Shown: piece by piece, positions 8,885 through 16,916 of the stretch
Numbering within the stretch: the first letter of the stretch is position 1
Layout of the letters: each line of letters starts with the position of its first letter
Assembly: GCF_000714815.1 (NCBI RefSeq)
Contig: NZ_JMIH01000024.1
Location: forward strand, 310,001 to 374,000
Reading direction: 5' to 3'
DNA from: Anditalea andensis
GTDB taxonomy: Bacteria > Bacteroidota > Bacteroidia > Cytophagales > Cyclobacteriaceae
DNA length: 64,000 nt
The notes under the pieces: generated by a model
What the model saw: the letters and a program-made list of their open reading frames with translations, nothing else
Database searches by the model: none
What the model was told of the DNA's origin: nothing
Translations under genes and position numbers: made by a program

Positions 8885-9139
8885 ACAGGTCCATTTAGTT
8901 TTACTAAAATAACAAAAAATACGTTTCATTTAATATAGGTATAGTTATATTTTAATTATTTAATTGTAAAATTTTTTAAAATGCAATTTTAGAACTAATA
9001 TGGATTTTTAGTCTAACACGGTATGATAGTATTATATCTGCATTTGATTCATATCATACTGACAATTATTGCTTAACCACTTAGCCTTATCAAAAAATGG
9101 AGAGAGAATAAATTCAAATGAGATAGGTGCATGTATTTT

Positions 9140-9160
9140 ACTCTATAAATTTGGTAGGGT
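9140..9160. promoter_or_regulatory. Putative operator, copy 3 (ACTCTA-N9-TAGGGT)
   Basis: ACTCTATAA-ATT-TGGTAGGGT matches the 9-3-9 palindrome with one mismatch in the left arm and two in the right. It ends 65 nt before the TSUP start codon, nearly the same as the 66 nt at the TonB receptor. Confidence 0.4.
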
Positions 9161-9163
9161 TTA

Positions 9164-9194
9164 TTGGTTGGTATTGATTTTTCATTTACATTTG
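9164..9194 (+). promoter_or_regulatory. Candidate Bacteroidota promoter for the TSUP gene
   Basis: TTGG at 9164-9167 is followed after 19 nt by TACATTTG at 9187-9194, a full match to TAnnTTTG. The start codon is 31 nt farther on. The operator candidate lies immediately upstream of the -33 element. Confidence 0.4.
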
Positions 9195-9225
9195 AAACCG
9201 ATAGATACTATTCTTTATTAGTTTG

Positions 9226-10095
9226 ATGGAAAAATATACTCTGAAATTAAAGCAGGTCCCTGGGTGGGTAGTATTGTCCCTTGTAGGATTATTACTGGTG
9301 TTTTTAGTGAATAATTTTTATACATTGGGTATTGCTGCCCTTTCCAATATGGATCATGAGATGTTTTTATGGTTTTTATTAGTGGGTTTTGTAGCACAAA
9401 CGATAGATGGAGCATTGGGGATGGCTTATGGTGTGAGTTCAAATTCCATACTTTTGGGAATAGGTATTCCGCCTGCTGTAGCCAGTGCATGGGTGCATTT
9501 TGCTCAGGTTTTTACCAGTCTGGCTTCAGGCCTTTCCCACTGGAAACTTGGTAATGTACAATGGTCCCTAGCCAAGCGCCTGCTCATACCCGGTGTGCTG
9601 GGTGCCATAGTAGGTGCCTACTTTTTATCCAATGTAGATGGCAATGTTATAAAACCTTTTATAGCGGTTTACCTGATGATTATGGGCATCATTATTCTTT
9701 TAAAGGTGATCAAGAATAAAAAGAAAATATTTAAGGCAGACAGTAAAAGTTTGCCATACCTGGCTAGCCTTGGGGGATTTGCTGATGCGGTAGGAGGTGG
9801 GGGCTGGGGCCCTATAGTAAATTCTACTTTGTTAAGCAAAGGGCAGCTGCCACGTTTTGCTATAGGGACAGGTAATTTCGTAGAGATCTTTGTTTCACTG
9901 GCAAGTGCCAGTACTTTCTTGTTTTTTATTAAAGAGTTGAGTTTAGCACCCGTTTTAGGCTTGATATTGGGGGGGGTGATTGCCGCTCCATTTGCTGCCT
10001 ACATTTGTAAAAAGCTAAACCCGCGTATTCTTTTGGCATTCGTAGGTATTTTGATTATCTTTTTAAGTTTAAGGACTTTTTATTTAACATTGTAA
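9226..10095 (+). CDS. TSUP (TauE/SafE) family membrane transporter
   Basis: The 289-residue protein is almost entirely hydrophobic, with about eight or nine predicted membrane segments. It has two Gly-rich repeats typical of TSUP (VAQTIDGALGMAYGV near 50 and GFADAVGGGGWGPIVNS near 185). TSUP proteins export or import sulfite, organosulfonates, thiosulfate or related anions. The ATG at 9226 is preferred to the in-frame TTG at 9223. The upstream region shares an operator-like palindrome with the TonB receptor and WrbA-like genes. Substrate cannot be assigned. Confidence 0.85.
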   Translation: MEKYTLKLKQVPGWVVLSLVGLLLVFLVNNFYTLGIAALSNMDHEMFLWFLLVGFVAQTIDGALGMAYGVSSNSILLGIGIPPAVASAWVHFAQVFTSLASGLSHWKLGNVQWSLAKRLLIPGVLGAIVGAYFLSNVDGNVIKPFIAVYLMIMGIIILLKVIKNKKKIFKADSKSLPYLASLGGFADAVGGGGWGPIVNSTLLSKGQLPRFAIGTGNFVEIFVSLASASTFLFFIKELSLAPVLGLILGGVIAAPFAAYICKKLNPRILLAFVGILIIFLSLRTFYLTL

Positions 10096-10138
10096 TTATT
10101 AATTGGAATGGCAGTTATACCATTCCAACGATAGATGT

Positions 10139-10705
10139 TTACCAGTTTTTCAGTTTTTCGTAAACCTTGTGCACAGGCAGTCCCATCACGGTATAGAATG
10201 AACCCTCCATTTTATTCACCGCTACATAACCTATCCATTCTTGCACCCCATAAGACCCTGCTTTGTCAAAAGGGTGATAACGATTGATATAATATTCTAT
10301 CTCGGCATCCGAAAGGTGGGCAAAGTGTACTTCTGTGATATCATCAAAACTTATTTTTTTGGTCAGGTCTCTCATGCAAACGCCTGTGATGACGGTATGT
10401 TTTTGGCCTGACAATGCTTTAAGCATTAGATGAGCTTCATGGGTATTGATCGGTTTTTCGAGTATGCTGTTTCCGATCAGCACCACCGTATCAGCGGTAA
10501 TTAATAGATCGTTTTTTGATAACGAAAATGCATCCGCCTTTTTTTCCGCCAGGTATATGGCTATTTTAGTATGATCCAAATCAGGAGGATAACTTTCATC
10601 AGTATCTTTTACCAATACTTCAAAATCGATATCCAGACCTTTAAGCAGATCTTGACGGCGCGGTGATTTGGAACCCAGTATAATGTTATTTTTCAGGGAA
10701 ATCAT
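10139..10705 (-). CDS. maf: Maf-family nucleotide pyrophosphatase
   Basis: The 188-residue protein carries the Maf signature LGSKSPRRQDLLK near the N-terminus, DTDESYPP, ADTVV (catalytic Asp region), the KP pair and the GSYGVQEW segment. Maf proteins hydrolyse non-canonical or canonical NTPs (dTTP/UTP group) to monophosphates and have been linked to division arrest. Length is normal. The start overlaps the stop of the DUF1015 gene by 4 nt, so it is the last gene of the accC-DUF1015-maf operon. Confidence 0.9.
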   Translation of the reverse strand: MISLKNNIILGSKSPRRQDLLKGLDIDFEVLVKDTDESYPPDLDHTKIAIYLAEKKADAFSLSKNDLLITADTVVLIGNSILEKPINTHEAHLMLKALSGQKHTVITGVCMRDLTKKISFDDITEVHFAHLSDAEIEYYINRYHPFDKAGSYGVQEWIGYVAVNKMEGSFYTVMGLPVHKVYEKLKNW

Positions 10706-12024
10706 TTGGCAGCTGTTTTTTTCTTGGTAGAGAATATTCCATAGGGGAAATCAAAATCTTCAGGGAGTACTGATCCGAATATCAAACCGGAAAGTGCTTT
10801 GGGGTAAAAGTAGGTAGATTTTTGCGGCATTAAATATCCGCTTTCACAGACTGATATGACTTCTCTCATAGATATTTCTTTGGTAATGATCCCAAAATCT
10901 GCCTGACCTGTAGAAATTTTAAAATGGCATCTGCTCAGATTTCTTTCATAGTCCAGGCTGTCAGAAAATCTTTGTTCGGCAAGTGGTATTCCAAGAATCT
11001 TTTCTATGAAGAAGTAATGTAATACGGTGAGGTCCAGATTTTTGATGGCATCAGGAAGATCGTGGCCATAGTTGTTTATCTTCTCAGGTTTGAGTCTGAT
11101 TTTATAGGCACTATTTTTAAATACCAGTCCAAACGCCCACTTTTTATGAATGATCAGTTCACCTATCTCCTGAGGATCGTCCAACGGTCTGATGATAAAG
11201 TCTTCATCAAGCTTAGTGATGATTTCTTCTTCTGACAACGCTATATACTGAAAAAGCCGGTGAGTAGGCAGTATTCTTAGGTCCTTTGCCTCTGTATTGG
11301 TAAGGTACATCATATGATAATTATATGATTCCTCTCCGGTATGGGATGGATTCTGCTCAGACATTTCTTTTTGGTAAGCGAGCGCTCCTTCATACCGGTG
11401 GTGGCCATCTGCCAGGATTATAGTATTACCGGCTATTTTTTTGATGAATTTGGCGATGATCTTTGCATCATGGATGACGCCCAGTTTTTCCCGTATGCCT
11501 TGGTAATCTTCTATATCATAAATGGGAGCAGAGATGGCTTCATCCATGTATTGCTCCAGATCAAAATCAATATCGGTATACAGACCATGTGTAGGACTGG
11601 ACTGAAAGCCTGTCTCTTTTAAAAGATTGATCCGGTCATTTACCGCTTTAGCTATGGTGTTTTCATGCCTGAGAATTATTTTTTCACTCCAGTCGTATGC
11701 TTTAATATTGATGATAAATCCTTTTCTGCAATGCTCTTCATCCAGTCCGGGAAGTCTGAAGTATTGGTAGTAGACATATATACCGGGTATAGGATCCTGA
11801 AGGATGACCTTATCTTCCTTCCAGGATTTCAGCGTTTTTTTTGCTTCCTGAGCTGGATTTTCTCCTTTCGGTACGGATAAATGAATGCTGTTTTTTGGAT
11901 TTCTATATAAAGCTTCTCTTTGTTTGGTAGAGACCACATCAAAGAGGGGAGATGTGAGATCTTCTATTTGTTCATTCAAAGCTGCATTATACCTCCAGGC
12001 CTTGATAGGTAATATTTCAGCCAT
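10702..12024 (-). CDS. DUF1015 family protein
   Basis: The 440-residue cytosolic protein matches my recollection of DUF1015: ILPIKAWRYN at the start, an SIHLSVPKGE segment, a GIYVYYQ segment and ILADGHHRYEGAL in the middle. The His-rich ADGHHRYE motif is the most conserved feature. The function is unknown; the family recurs next to primary-metabolism genes. It overlaps accC by 8 nt and maf by 4 nt, so translation is probably coupled. Confidence 0.8.
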   Translation of the reverse strand: MAEILPIKAWRYNAALNEQIEDLTSPLFDVVSTKQREALYRNPKNSIHLSVPKGENPAQEAKKTLKSWKEDKVILQDPIPGIYVYYQYFRLPGLDEEHCRKGFIINIKAYDWSEKIILRHENTIAKAVNDRINLLKETGFQSSPTHGLYTDIDFDLEQYMDEAISAPIYDIEDYQGIREKLGVIHDAKIIAKFIKKIAGNTIILADGHHRYEGALAYQKEMSEQNPSHTGEESYNYHMMYLTNTEAKDLRILPTHRLFQYIALSEEEIITKLDEDFIIRPLDDPQEIGELIIHKKWAFGLVFKNSAYKIRLKPEKINNYGHDLPDAIKNLDLTVLHYFFIEKILGIPLAEQRFSDSLDYERNLSRCHFKISTGQADFGIITKEISMREVISVCESGYLMPQKSTYFYPKALSGLIFGSVLPEDFDFPYGIFSTKKKTAAK

Positions 12025-13519
12025 TGTTAAGTCTTTTGGTCCAATTAGTAGTGGCTTTGTATTCCATCGATTCTACTTGTTTTGATTTTGGGTTATTTGT
12101 TTCAGATAGGAATACTCCTGCTGCTGCCAAGATATGCAATTCGTCTGCTGAAAACGCTTCGTCCAGCATATCAGGAGTAAAGTATTTTTCTACAAATTTG
12201 GTGTCAAAATCTCCTTTTACAAAAGCATCGTGCTTTAATACAAATTTACAAAAGGGCAGGGTGGTTTCTATTCCTGTGATCCTGTAATCATTTATGGCCC
12301 GGACCATCCTATCGATGGCACTCTGTCTGGTTTCTGCATGGGTGACCAGCTTGGCTATCATAGGATCATAATAAATGGGGATGTCCATATTTTCTTCAAA
12401 GCCATCATCTACCCTTATTCCTGGTCCTTGCGGTCTTTGGTAAGTAATAAGTTTACCGATATCTGGCAGGAAATTATTTCTGGGATCTTCAGCATACACC
12501 CTTACTTCTACCGAATGTCCATGAATATGGAGGTCTTCCTGCCTAAAAGAAAGTGGCTTCCCTTCAGCTATCAGGATCTGTTCCATCACGAGGTCTTTAC
12601 CTGTAATCATTTCTGTAACTGGATGCTCCACCTGAAGCCGGGTATTCATTTCCAAGAAATAAAAATCAAGATTTTCATCTACTATAAATTCCACCGTACC
12701 TGCCCCATAATAGTTACAGGCTTTGGCTACAGCTATAGCAGCCTGTCCCATTTCATTTCGTTTTTCTTCTGTGATGACAGAAGAAGGTGCTTCCTCTATG
12801 ACTTTTTGATGCCTTCTTTGTACCGAGCATTCTCTTTCAAATAAATGGACAATATTTCCATGCTGGTCACCGAGTACCTGTATCTCTATATGCCGGGGAG
12901 AAGTAATGTATTTTTCTATAAAGACGGCCCCATCACCAAATGCAGATACCGCTTCACTGATTGCCCTTTGCATTTGTTCTTCAAATTCTTCTTCATTTTC
13001 CACTATACGCATCCCTTTTCCGCCCCCTCCAGCACTGGCTTTGATCAGAATGGGGTAGCCTATAGCTGCTGCTGTTTTTTTAGCTTCAGCGATATCTGTT
13101 ATAGCCTCTTCTGTACCCGGCACCATGGGTATGTTATATTTTGAGACTGCCTGCTTGGCAGCCAGTTTGTTGCCCATGATTTCTATGGCCTGAGGTGAGG
13201 GCCCTATGAATATCAATCCGGCTTCTGAGACCTTTTGCGCAAATCCTGCATTTTCGGACAAAAACCCATATCCGGGATGAATCGCATCCACACCCATTTC
13301 CTTACATAGGGATATGATTTTATCACCTAAAAGATAGGATTGGGCAGAAGGAGGAGGGCCTAAGCATACAGCTTCATCAGCGTATCTGACATGTAGACTG
13401 TTTCTATCTGCTTCACTGTACACAGCCACTGTCTGGATGCCCATTTCGCGTGCCGTTCTCATTACCCTCAGACTGATTTCGCCCCGATTGGCTATTAAAA
13501 TTTTATTGATTTTGTTCAT
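12017..13519 (-). CDS. accC: Biotin carboxylase subunit of an acyl-CoA carboxylase
   Basis: The 500-residue protein is a biotin carboxylase: an N-terminal domain (KILIANRGEISLRV), an ATP-grasp domain with the Gly-rich loop ASAGGGGKGMR, the ERECSVQRRHQK segment, EMNTRLQVEHPVTE (metal and bicarbonate site) and a C-terminal domain (EVRVYAEDP). It carboxylates biotin on a carrier protein for malonyl-CoA or methylmalonyl-CoA synthesis. The roughly 40-residue tail past the usual end (450-460) suggests the propionyl/acyl-CoA carboxylase type. No carrier or carboxyltransferase gene is adjacent. It is the first gene of the operon. Confidence 0.92.
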   Translation of the reverse strand: MNKINKILIANRGEISLRVMRTAREMGIQTVAVYSEADRNSLHVRYADEAVCLGPPPSAQSYLLGDKIISLCKEMGVDAIHPGYGFLSENAGFAQKVSEAGLIFIGPSPQAIEIMGNKLAAKQAVSKYNIPMVPGTEEAITDIAEAKKTAAAIGYPILIKASAGGGGKGMRIVENEEEFEEQMQRAISEAVSAFGDGAVFIEKYITSPRHIEIQVLGDQHGNIVHLFERECSVQRRHQKVIEEAPSSVITEEKRNEMGQAAIAVAKACNYYGAGTVEFIVDENLDFYFLEMNTRLQVEHPVTEMITGKDLVMEQILIAEGKPLSFRQEDLHIHGHSVEVRVYAEDPRNNFLPDIGKLITYQRPQGPGIRVDDGFEENMDIPIYYDPMIAKLVTHAETRQSAIDRMVRAINDYRITGIETTLPFCKFVLKHDAFVKGDFDTKFVEKYFTPDMLDEAFSADELHILAAAGVFLSETNNPKSKQVESMEYKATTNWTKRLNNG

Positions 13520-13613
13520 TTATAGAAGGTAAAAATTAGCATACTTGATGAATTACACGAATTAAAGAAAATATATCGAACTATGGAAAGATTATTTGAA
13601 TTGTAAGCTTTTT

Positions 13614-13644
13614 TTTGCAGTGTAAGGTAATTGTATTAGTTTTG
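13614..13644 (+). promoter_or_regulatory. Consensus Bacteroidota promoter (TTTG-N19-TAGTTTTG)
   Basis: TTTG at 13614-13617 and TAGTTTTG at 13637-13644 are separated by exactly 19 nt, matching the primary sigma factor consensus (-33 TTTG, -7 TAnnTTTG). Transcription would start near 13651, about 50 nt before the TTG start codon of the next gene. Confidence 0.65.
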
Positions 13645-13702
13645 AGGGTTTTAATGAAGCTGAAAGCTTTGTACACTTGTAACACCAAACCTTATTATCG
13701 CT

Positions 13703-14953
13703 TTGGATATATTTGAGAAATTAAATACCAATCTTGGCCCTTTGGGCAAGCATTCGGAATTGTCAGAAGGTTATTTTATGTTTCCTAAGCTGGAAGGGGA
13801 AATAGCACCTAGAATGAAATTTAAAGGTAAAGAAGTCCTGACCTGGAGCTTAAATAATTATTTAGGATTAGGTAATCATCCTGAGATAAGAAAAGCAGAT
13901 GAAACAGCAGCTGCCAGATGGGGTGCAGCATATCCTATGGGCGCCAGGATGATGTCCGGTAATACAGACCTTCATGAGCAGTTGGAAAGTGAGCTGGCTG
14001 ATTTTGTAGGCAAAGAGAAGGCTTATTTATTAAATTACGGCTATCAGGGCATCATGTCGGTAATAGATGCATTAATCGACCGCAAAGATGTGGTAGTTTA
14101 TGATAGTGAATGCCACGCCTGTATCATAGATGCCTTAAGAATGCATATTGGTAAAAGGTTTGTTTTTCCTCATAACGATATCATTAGCTTTGAAAAGCAA
14201 CTTCAAAGGGCTACCAAGCTTACCAATGAAACCGGAGGAGGAATTCTTGTCATCACCGAAGGCGTATTTGGCATGACCGGTGATATGGGGAGGCTGGCAG
14301 ATATTGTAGCTTTGAAATCAGACTATGAGTTTAGATTATTGGTAGATGATGCCCACGGTTTTGGGACTATGGGTGAAACTGGTGCTGGAGCAGGTGAAGC
14401 CCAGGGCTGCCAAGACAAAATAGATTTATATTTTTCTACATTTGCGAAGTCTATGGCAAGTATTGGTGCTTTTATTGCAGGAGATACTAAAGTCATCCAT
14501 TATCTGAAATATAATATGAGGAGTCAGATTTTTGCAAAATCGCTTCCGATGTTATTAGTGGAGGGGGGGCTCAAAAGGCTGGAGCTGTTGAGATATAGAC
14601 CGGAATTGAAAGCAAATCTCTGGAAAGTGGTTAATGCCCTACAAAATGGTCTAAAAGATAAGGGTTTTAGTATAGGCAATACCAATTCCCCTGTCACTCC
14701 GGTAGTATTAAATGGGACTGTAGGTGAGGCAGCTACTCTGAGTAAAGACTTAAGAGAACATTATAATATATTCTGTTCTGTGGTTATTTACCCGGTAGTA
14801 CCCAAAGGTATGATCATCTTAAGACTGATTCCTACAGCTGTCCATACGCTAGAAGATGTGGCTGAAACTATCTCGGCTTTTGAGGCAGTAAAGGAAAAAT
14901 TATCTAGCGGATATTATAAAAAATCAGCATTGGCAATGTCTTTTGGCGAATAA
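13703..14953 (+). CDS. Alpha-oxoamine synthase, probably serine palmitoyltransferase
   Basis: The 416-residue PLP enzyme has the AOS-family marks: WSLNNYLGLGNHPE, GARMMSGNTDLHEQLE, DSECHACIIDA (His stacking on PLP), VDDAHGFG and STFAKSMASIGAF, where the Lys binds PLP and the KSxASxGxF pattern resembles serine palmitoyltransferases more than KBL or BioF. It would condense serine with an acyl-CoA to start sphingolipid synthesis, known in Bacteroidota. The start is TTG at 13703: the first in-frame ATG (near codon 26) would remove the conserved N-terminus. A consensus promoter lies upstream. BioF or KBL remain alternatives. Confidence 0.7.
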   Translation: MDIFEKLNTNLGPLGKHSELSEGYFMFPKLEGEIAPRMKFKGKEVLTWSLNNYLGLGNHPEIRKADETAAARWGAAYPMGARMMSGNTDLHEQLESELADFVGKEKAYLLNYGYQGIMSVIDALIDRKDVVVYDSECHACIIDALRMHIGKRFVFPHNDIISFEKQLQRATKLTNETGGGILVITEGVFGMTGDMGRLADIVALKSDYEFRLLVDDAHGFGTMGETGAGAGEAQGCQDKIDLYFSTFAKSMASIGAFIAGDTKVIHYLKYNMRSQIFAKSLPMLLVEGGLKRLELLRYRPELKANLWKVVNALQNGLKDKGFSIGNTNSPVTPVVLNGTVGEAATLSKDLREHYNIFCSVVIYPVVPKGMIILRLIPTAVHTLEDVAETISAFEAVKEKLSSGYYKKSALAMSFGE

Positions 14954-15052
14954 ATATGATCAAAAAATTCGCCTATACTGTTGTTTTATAAACATTTTAC
15001 CTATATTGAACGAAAAATTAAACATATCATCAACCAAAAATTAATTTTTATT

Positions 15053-15232
15053 ATGAACAGATTTAGTGAAATCAAAGATCTAGTACTTGGAATGGAATCT
15101 GATTTTGAGAAATTTTATGACAAAAAAAATCAGGCTGCAGGTACAAGAGTAAGAAAAGGTATGCAGGATCTTAAGAATTTAGCTCAGGATATTCGTAAAG
15201 AAGTTCAGGATATCAAAAATACTGAAGGCTAA
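15053..15232 (+). CDS. Histone H1-like protein, 59 residues
   Basis: The small basic protein (about one quarter Lys or Arg) has the recognisable Bacteroidota H1-like pattern: FSEIKDLV, FDKFYDKKNQAAGTR-type core and RKGMQDLKNLAQDIRKEVQD helix. It is expected to be a small abundant nucleoid-associated protein. The ATG at 15053 was chosen because the frame extension to 14981 is AT-rich spacer sequence. A strong terminator follows immediately. It is downstream of the sphingolipid-type synthase but probably transcribed separately. Confidence 0.8.
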   Translation: MNRFSEIKDLVLGMESDFEKFYDKKNQAAGTRVRKGMQDLKNLAQDIRKEVQDIKNTEG

Positions 15233-15239
15233 AAAATAT

Positions 15240-15270
15240 AAAAGAGGTGATCGGTTTGGTCACCTCTTTT
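15240..15270. terminator. Bidirectional terminator between H1-like gene and dapA
   Basis: AAAAGAGGTGA (15240-15250) pairs with TCACCTCTTTT (15260-15270) around a 9-nt loop. T-rich sequence on both sides serves the plus-strand H1-like gene and the minus-strand dapA. Confidence 0.85.
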
Positions 15271-15305
15271 AATTTGACTTAAGGAAAATCTTATCTAAAA
15301 CCTTC

Positions 15306-16178
15306 CTAGGAGGGTTTTTTGAATTTTATCAATGCTTGTTCTATCTGACTGGAAAGTTCCTCAGAAGCCCTTAACAATGGTAATCTAACTTGGTCTCCGC
15401 ATATATCTAAATGCCTCAATAAATTCTTTATACCTACAGGATTACTTTCGGCGTACATAAGCGGGTTTATATCTAGTAGACTATAGGTTGCCTTCCTGGA
15501 TGTTTCGACATCTCCATGGCTTATTTGTCTGAAGGTGTTCGGAAAGGCATTGGCTAAGACTGATATAATCCCATCTCCTCCCAGGGAGATAAGTGCGGTG
15601 GTGAGCAGATCATCTCCCGAGATTACCAAAAAATCATTATCCTTGTTAGCTAAAATTTGCATGCACTGTTCCAAGTTGCCACTGGCTTCCTTTATTCCGA
15701 TTATATTGGGATGCTTGGATAGGGCAAGGGTAGTGGCAGCAGTAAGATTTGACATGGTCCTGCCTGGTATATTATACAAGATCAACGGCACAGGGGAATG
15801 ATCCGCTATTTTTTCATAGTGAGTGATAATCCCCTTTTGTGAAGGTTTACTATAATATGGGCTAACTGAAAGTATAGCATCTACCCCTTCAAAGTCAGTG
15901 TCCTTAAGTTCATCCAAAATCGATTGGGTATTATTTCCTCCTATACCATATACCACCGGTAGTCTTCCATTGTTGACTGCTAATACATGGGCCAGCACTT
16001 TCCGTTTTTCAACTTTGGAAAGTGTAGCGGTTTCGCCAGTAGTACCCTGTATTACCAGATAGTCCACCCCTCCCTCTATGAGATAGTTGATGAGATGCTC
16101 AGATGCTGGATAATCTATCGTAAAGTCTTCTTTAAAAGGAGTGATTAATGCCACACCTGTACCTTTAAATCTACTCAT
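15306..16178 (-). CDS. dapA: 4-hydroxy-tetrahydrodipicolinate synthase
   Basis: The 290-residue TIM-barrel aldolase shows the DapA marks: GTGVALITPF, GTTGETATLS (pyruvate-binding Thr pair), VSPYYSKPSQ, ILYNIPGRT (catalytic Tyr) and IIGIKEASG (Schiff-base Lys). It condenses pyruvate with aspartate semialdehyde in the lysine and diaminopimelate pathway. Length is standard. It lies 71 nt downstream of a DUF6913-type gene on the same strand. Confidence 0.95.
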   Translation of the reverse strand: MSRFKGTGVALITPFKEDFTIDYPASEHLINYLIEGGVDYLVIQGTTGETATLSKVEKRKVLAHVLAVNNGRLPVVYGIGGNNTQSILDELKDTDFEGVDAILSVSPYYSKPSQKGIITHYEKIADHSPVPLILYNIPGRTMSNLTAATTLALSKHPNIIGIKEASGNLEQCMQILANKDNDFLVISGDDLLTTALISLGGDGIISVLANAFPNTFRQISHGDVETSRKATYSLLDINPLMYAESNPVGIKNLLRHLDICGDQVRLPLLRASEELSSQIEQALIKFKKPS

Positions 16179-16249
16179 TATGTTTGTTTTGAATTTTATT
16201 GTAGCAAATATCTAGAACTTTCTTTTACCACCAAAAAGTAGGGGCATGT

Positions 16250-16735
16250 TCAGTGTAGTTTTTTATAGTATTTTATGAGATGCTCTATGTTCTGCGCCAA
16301 TGGTAAAGCTTCCCTTTCCATCATAAGGTCAAGGATTTTTTCATGGTCTTCATGATAGAAACCAATCCTAGCTACCCCATCCATCATCTTCAAAAAATGA
16401 GCTGTAAGAGGATCTATCCAGTTATGGGTAACTACTATTAAATCAACCGGTTTCTCCAAAATGGTTTTGATTTTGGATTTAGGGCGGCCCAGTAAGTTGA
16501 AATCACTGTAGTCATAACACTCATATGCCGGGTTATTTTCCCTATAAATATAGGTTATATTGATAGTGAATTCACAAATCCCGATTATGGTTTGTGTGGA
16601 CAGTGATGAAATTTCTTCATTTTCAGACAGTATAGTTATGTTGCATAATTGATGATAGGGCACTAGCTTTTTGCTTTTATTATTCTTTCTTTTCGAAAGT
16701 TTTAGTAAGATGAAGAAATCCTTAACCCATTTCAT
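16250..16735 (-). CDS. DUF6913-like protein
   Basis: The 161-residue protein starts with a basic stretch (KLSKRKNNKSKK) and continues with an alpha/beta region ending in VDLIVVTHNWIDPLTAHFLKMM and ARIGFYHED. This matches my memory of DUF6913 proteins that often sit next to dapA in Bacteroidota. No catalytic motif is obvious and function is unknown. The adjacency to dapA supports the assignment. Confidence 0.5.
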   Translation of the reverse strand: MKWVKDFFILLKLSKRKNNKSKKLVPYHQLCNITILSENEEISSLSTQTIIGICEFTINITYIYRENNPAYECYDYSDFNLLGRPKSKIKTILEKPVDLIVVTHNWIDPLTAHFLKMMDGVARIGFYHEDHEKILDLMMEREALPLAQNIEHLIKYYKKLH

Positions 16736-16876
16736 ACCTCTAAATTAATATAAATATTGGTGAAAAGGTTAATATCAACTATGAGGTTGACCGCTATCAT
16801 TCCAAAAAACCAATGGGTGTAAGCATAAGTTCCTGATCCATTTCAAATCGCACCAGTCTGTATACAAAATAAAGGT

Positions 16877-16890
16877 ATGGTGTACACCAT
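16877..16890. promoter_or_regulatory. Perfect 14-bp palindrome
   Basis: ATGGTGTACACCAT is fully self-complementary. It sits just after the exonuclease gene (minus strand) and about 140 nt before the DUF6913-like gene, so it could be an operator for that gene and dapA. No function is known. Confidence 0.3.
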
Positions 16891-16916
16891 CCAGTGGTTC
16901 ATTTATACTATATCCA

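Larger units (their letters stand above)
8885..9225. other. 341-bp divergent spacer
   Basis: It contains an operator candidate (9140-9160), a promoter-like pair (9164-9194) and a widely spaced inverted repeat, GTATGATA (9021-9028) with TATCATAC (9052-9059). No gene is supported. The repeat has a 23-nt loop and no T run, so it is not a convincing terminator. Confidence 0.4.

Noticed and set aside
9021-9059. GTATGATA...TATCATAC inverted repeat
   Set aside because: 8-bp arms with a 23-nt loop and no T run in an AT-rich region are not strong evidence for a terminator or operator.
12338-12844. 168-codon open frame on the plus strand
   Set aside because: It lies wholly antisense to accC, whose protein is strongly conserved.
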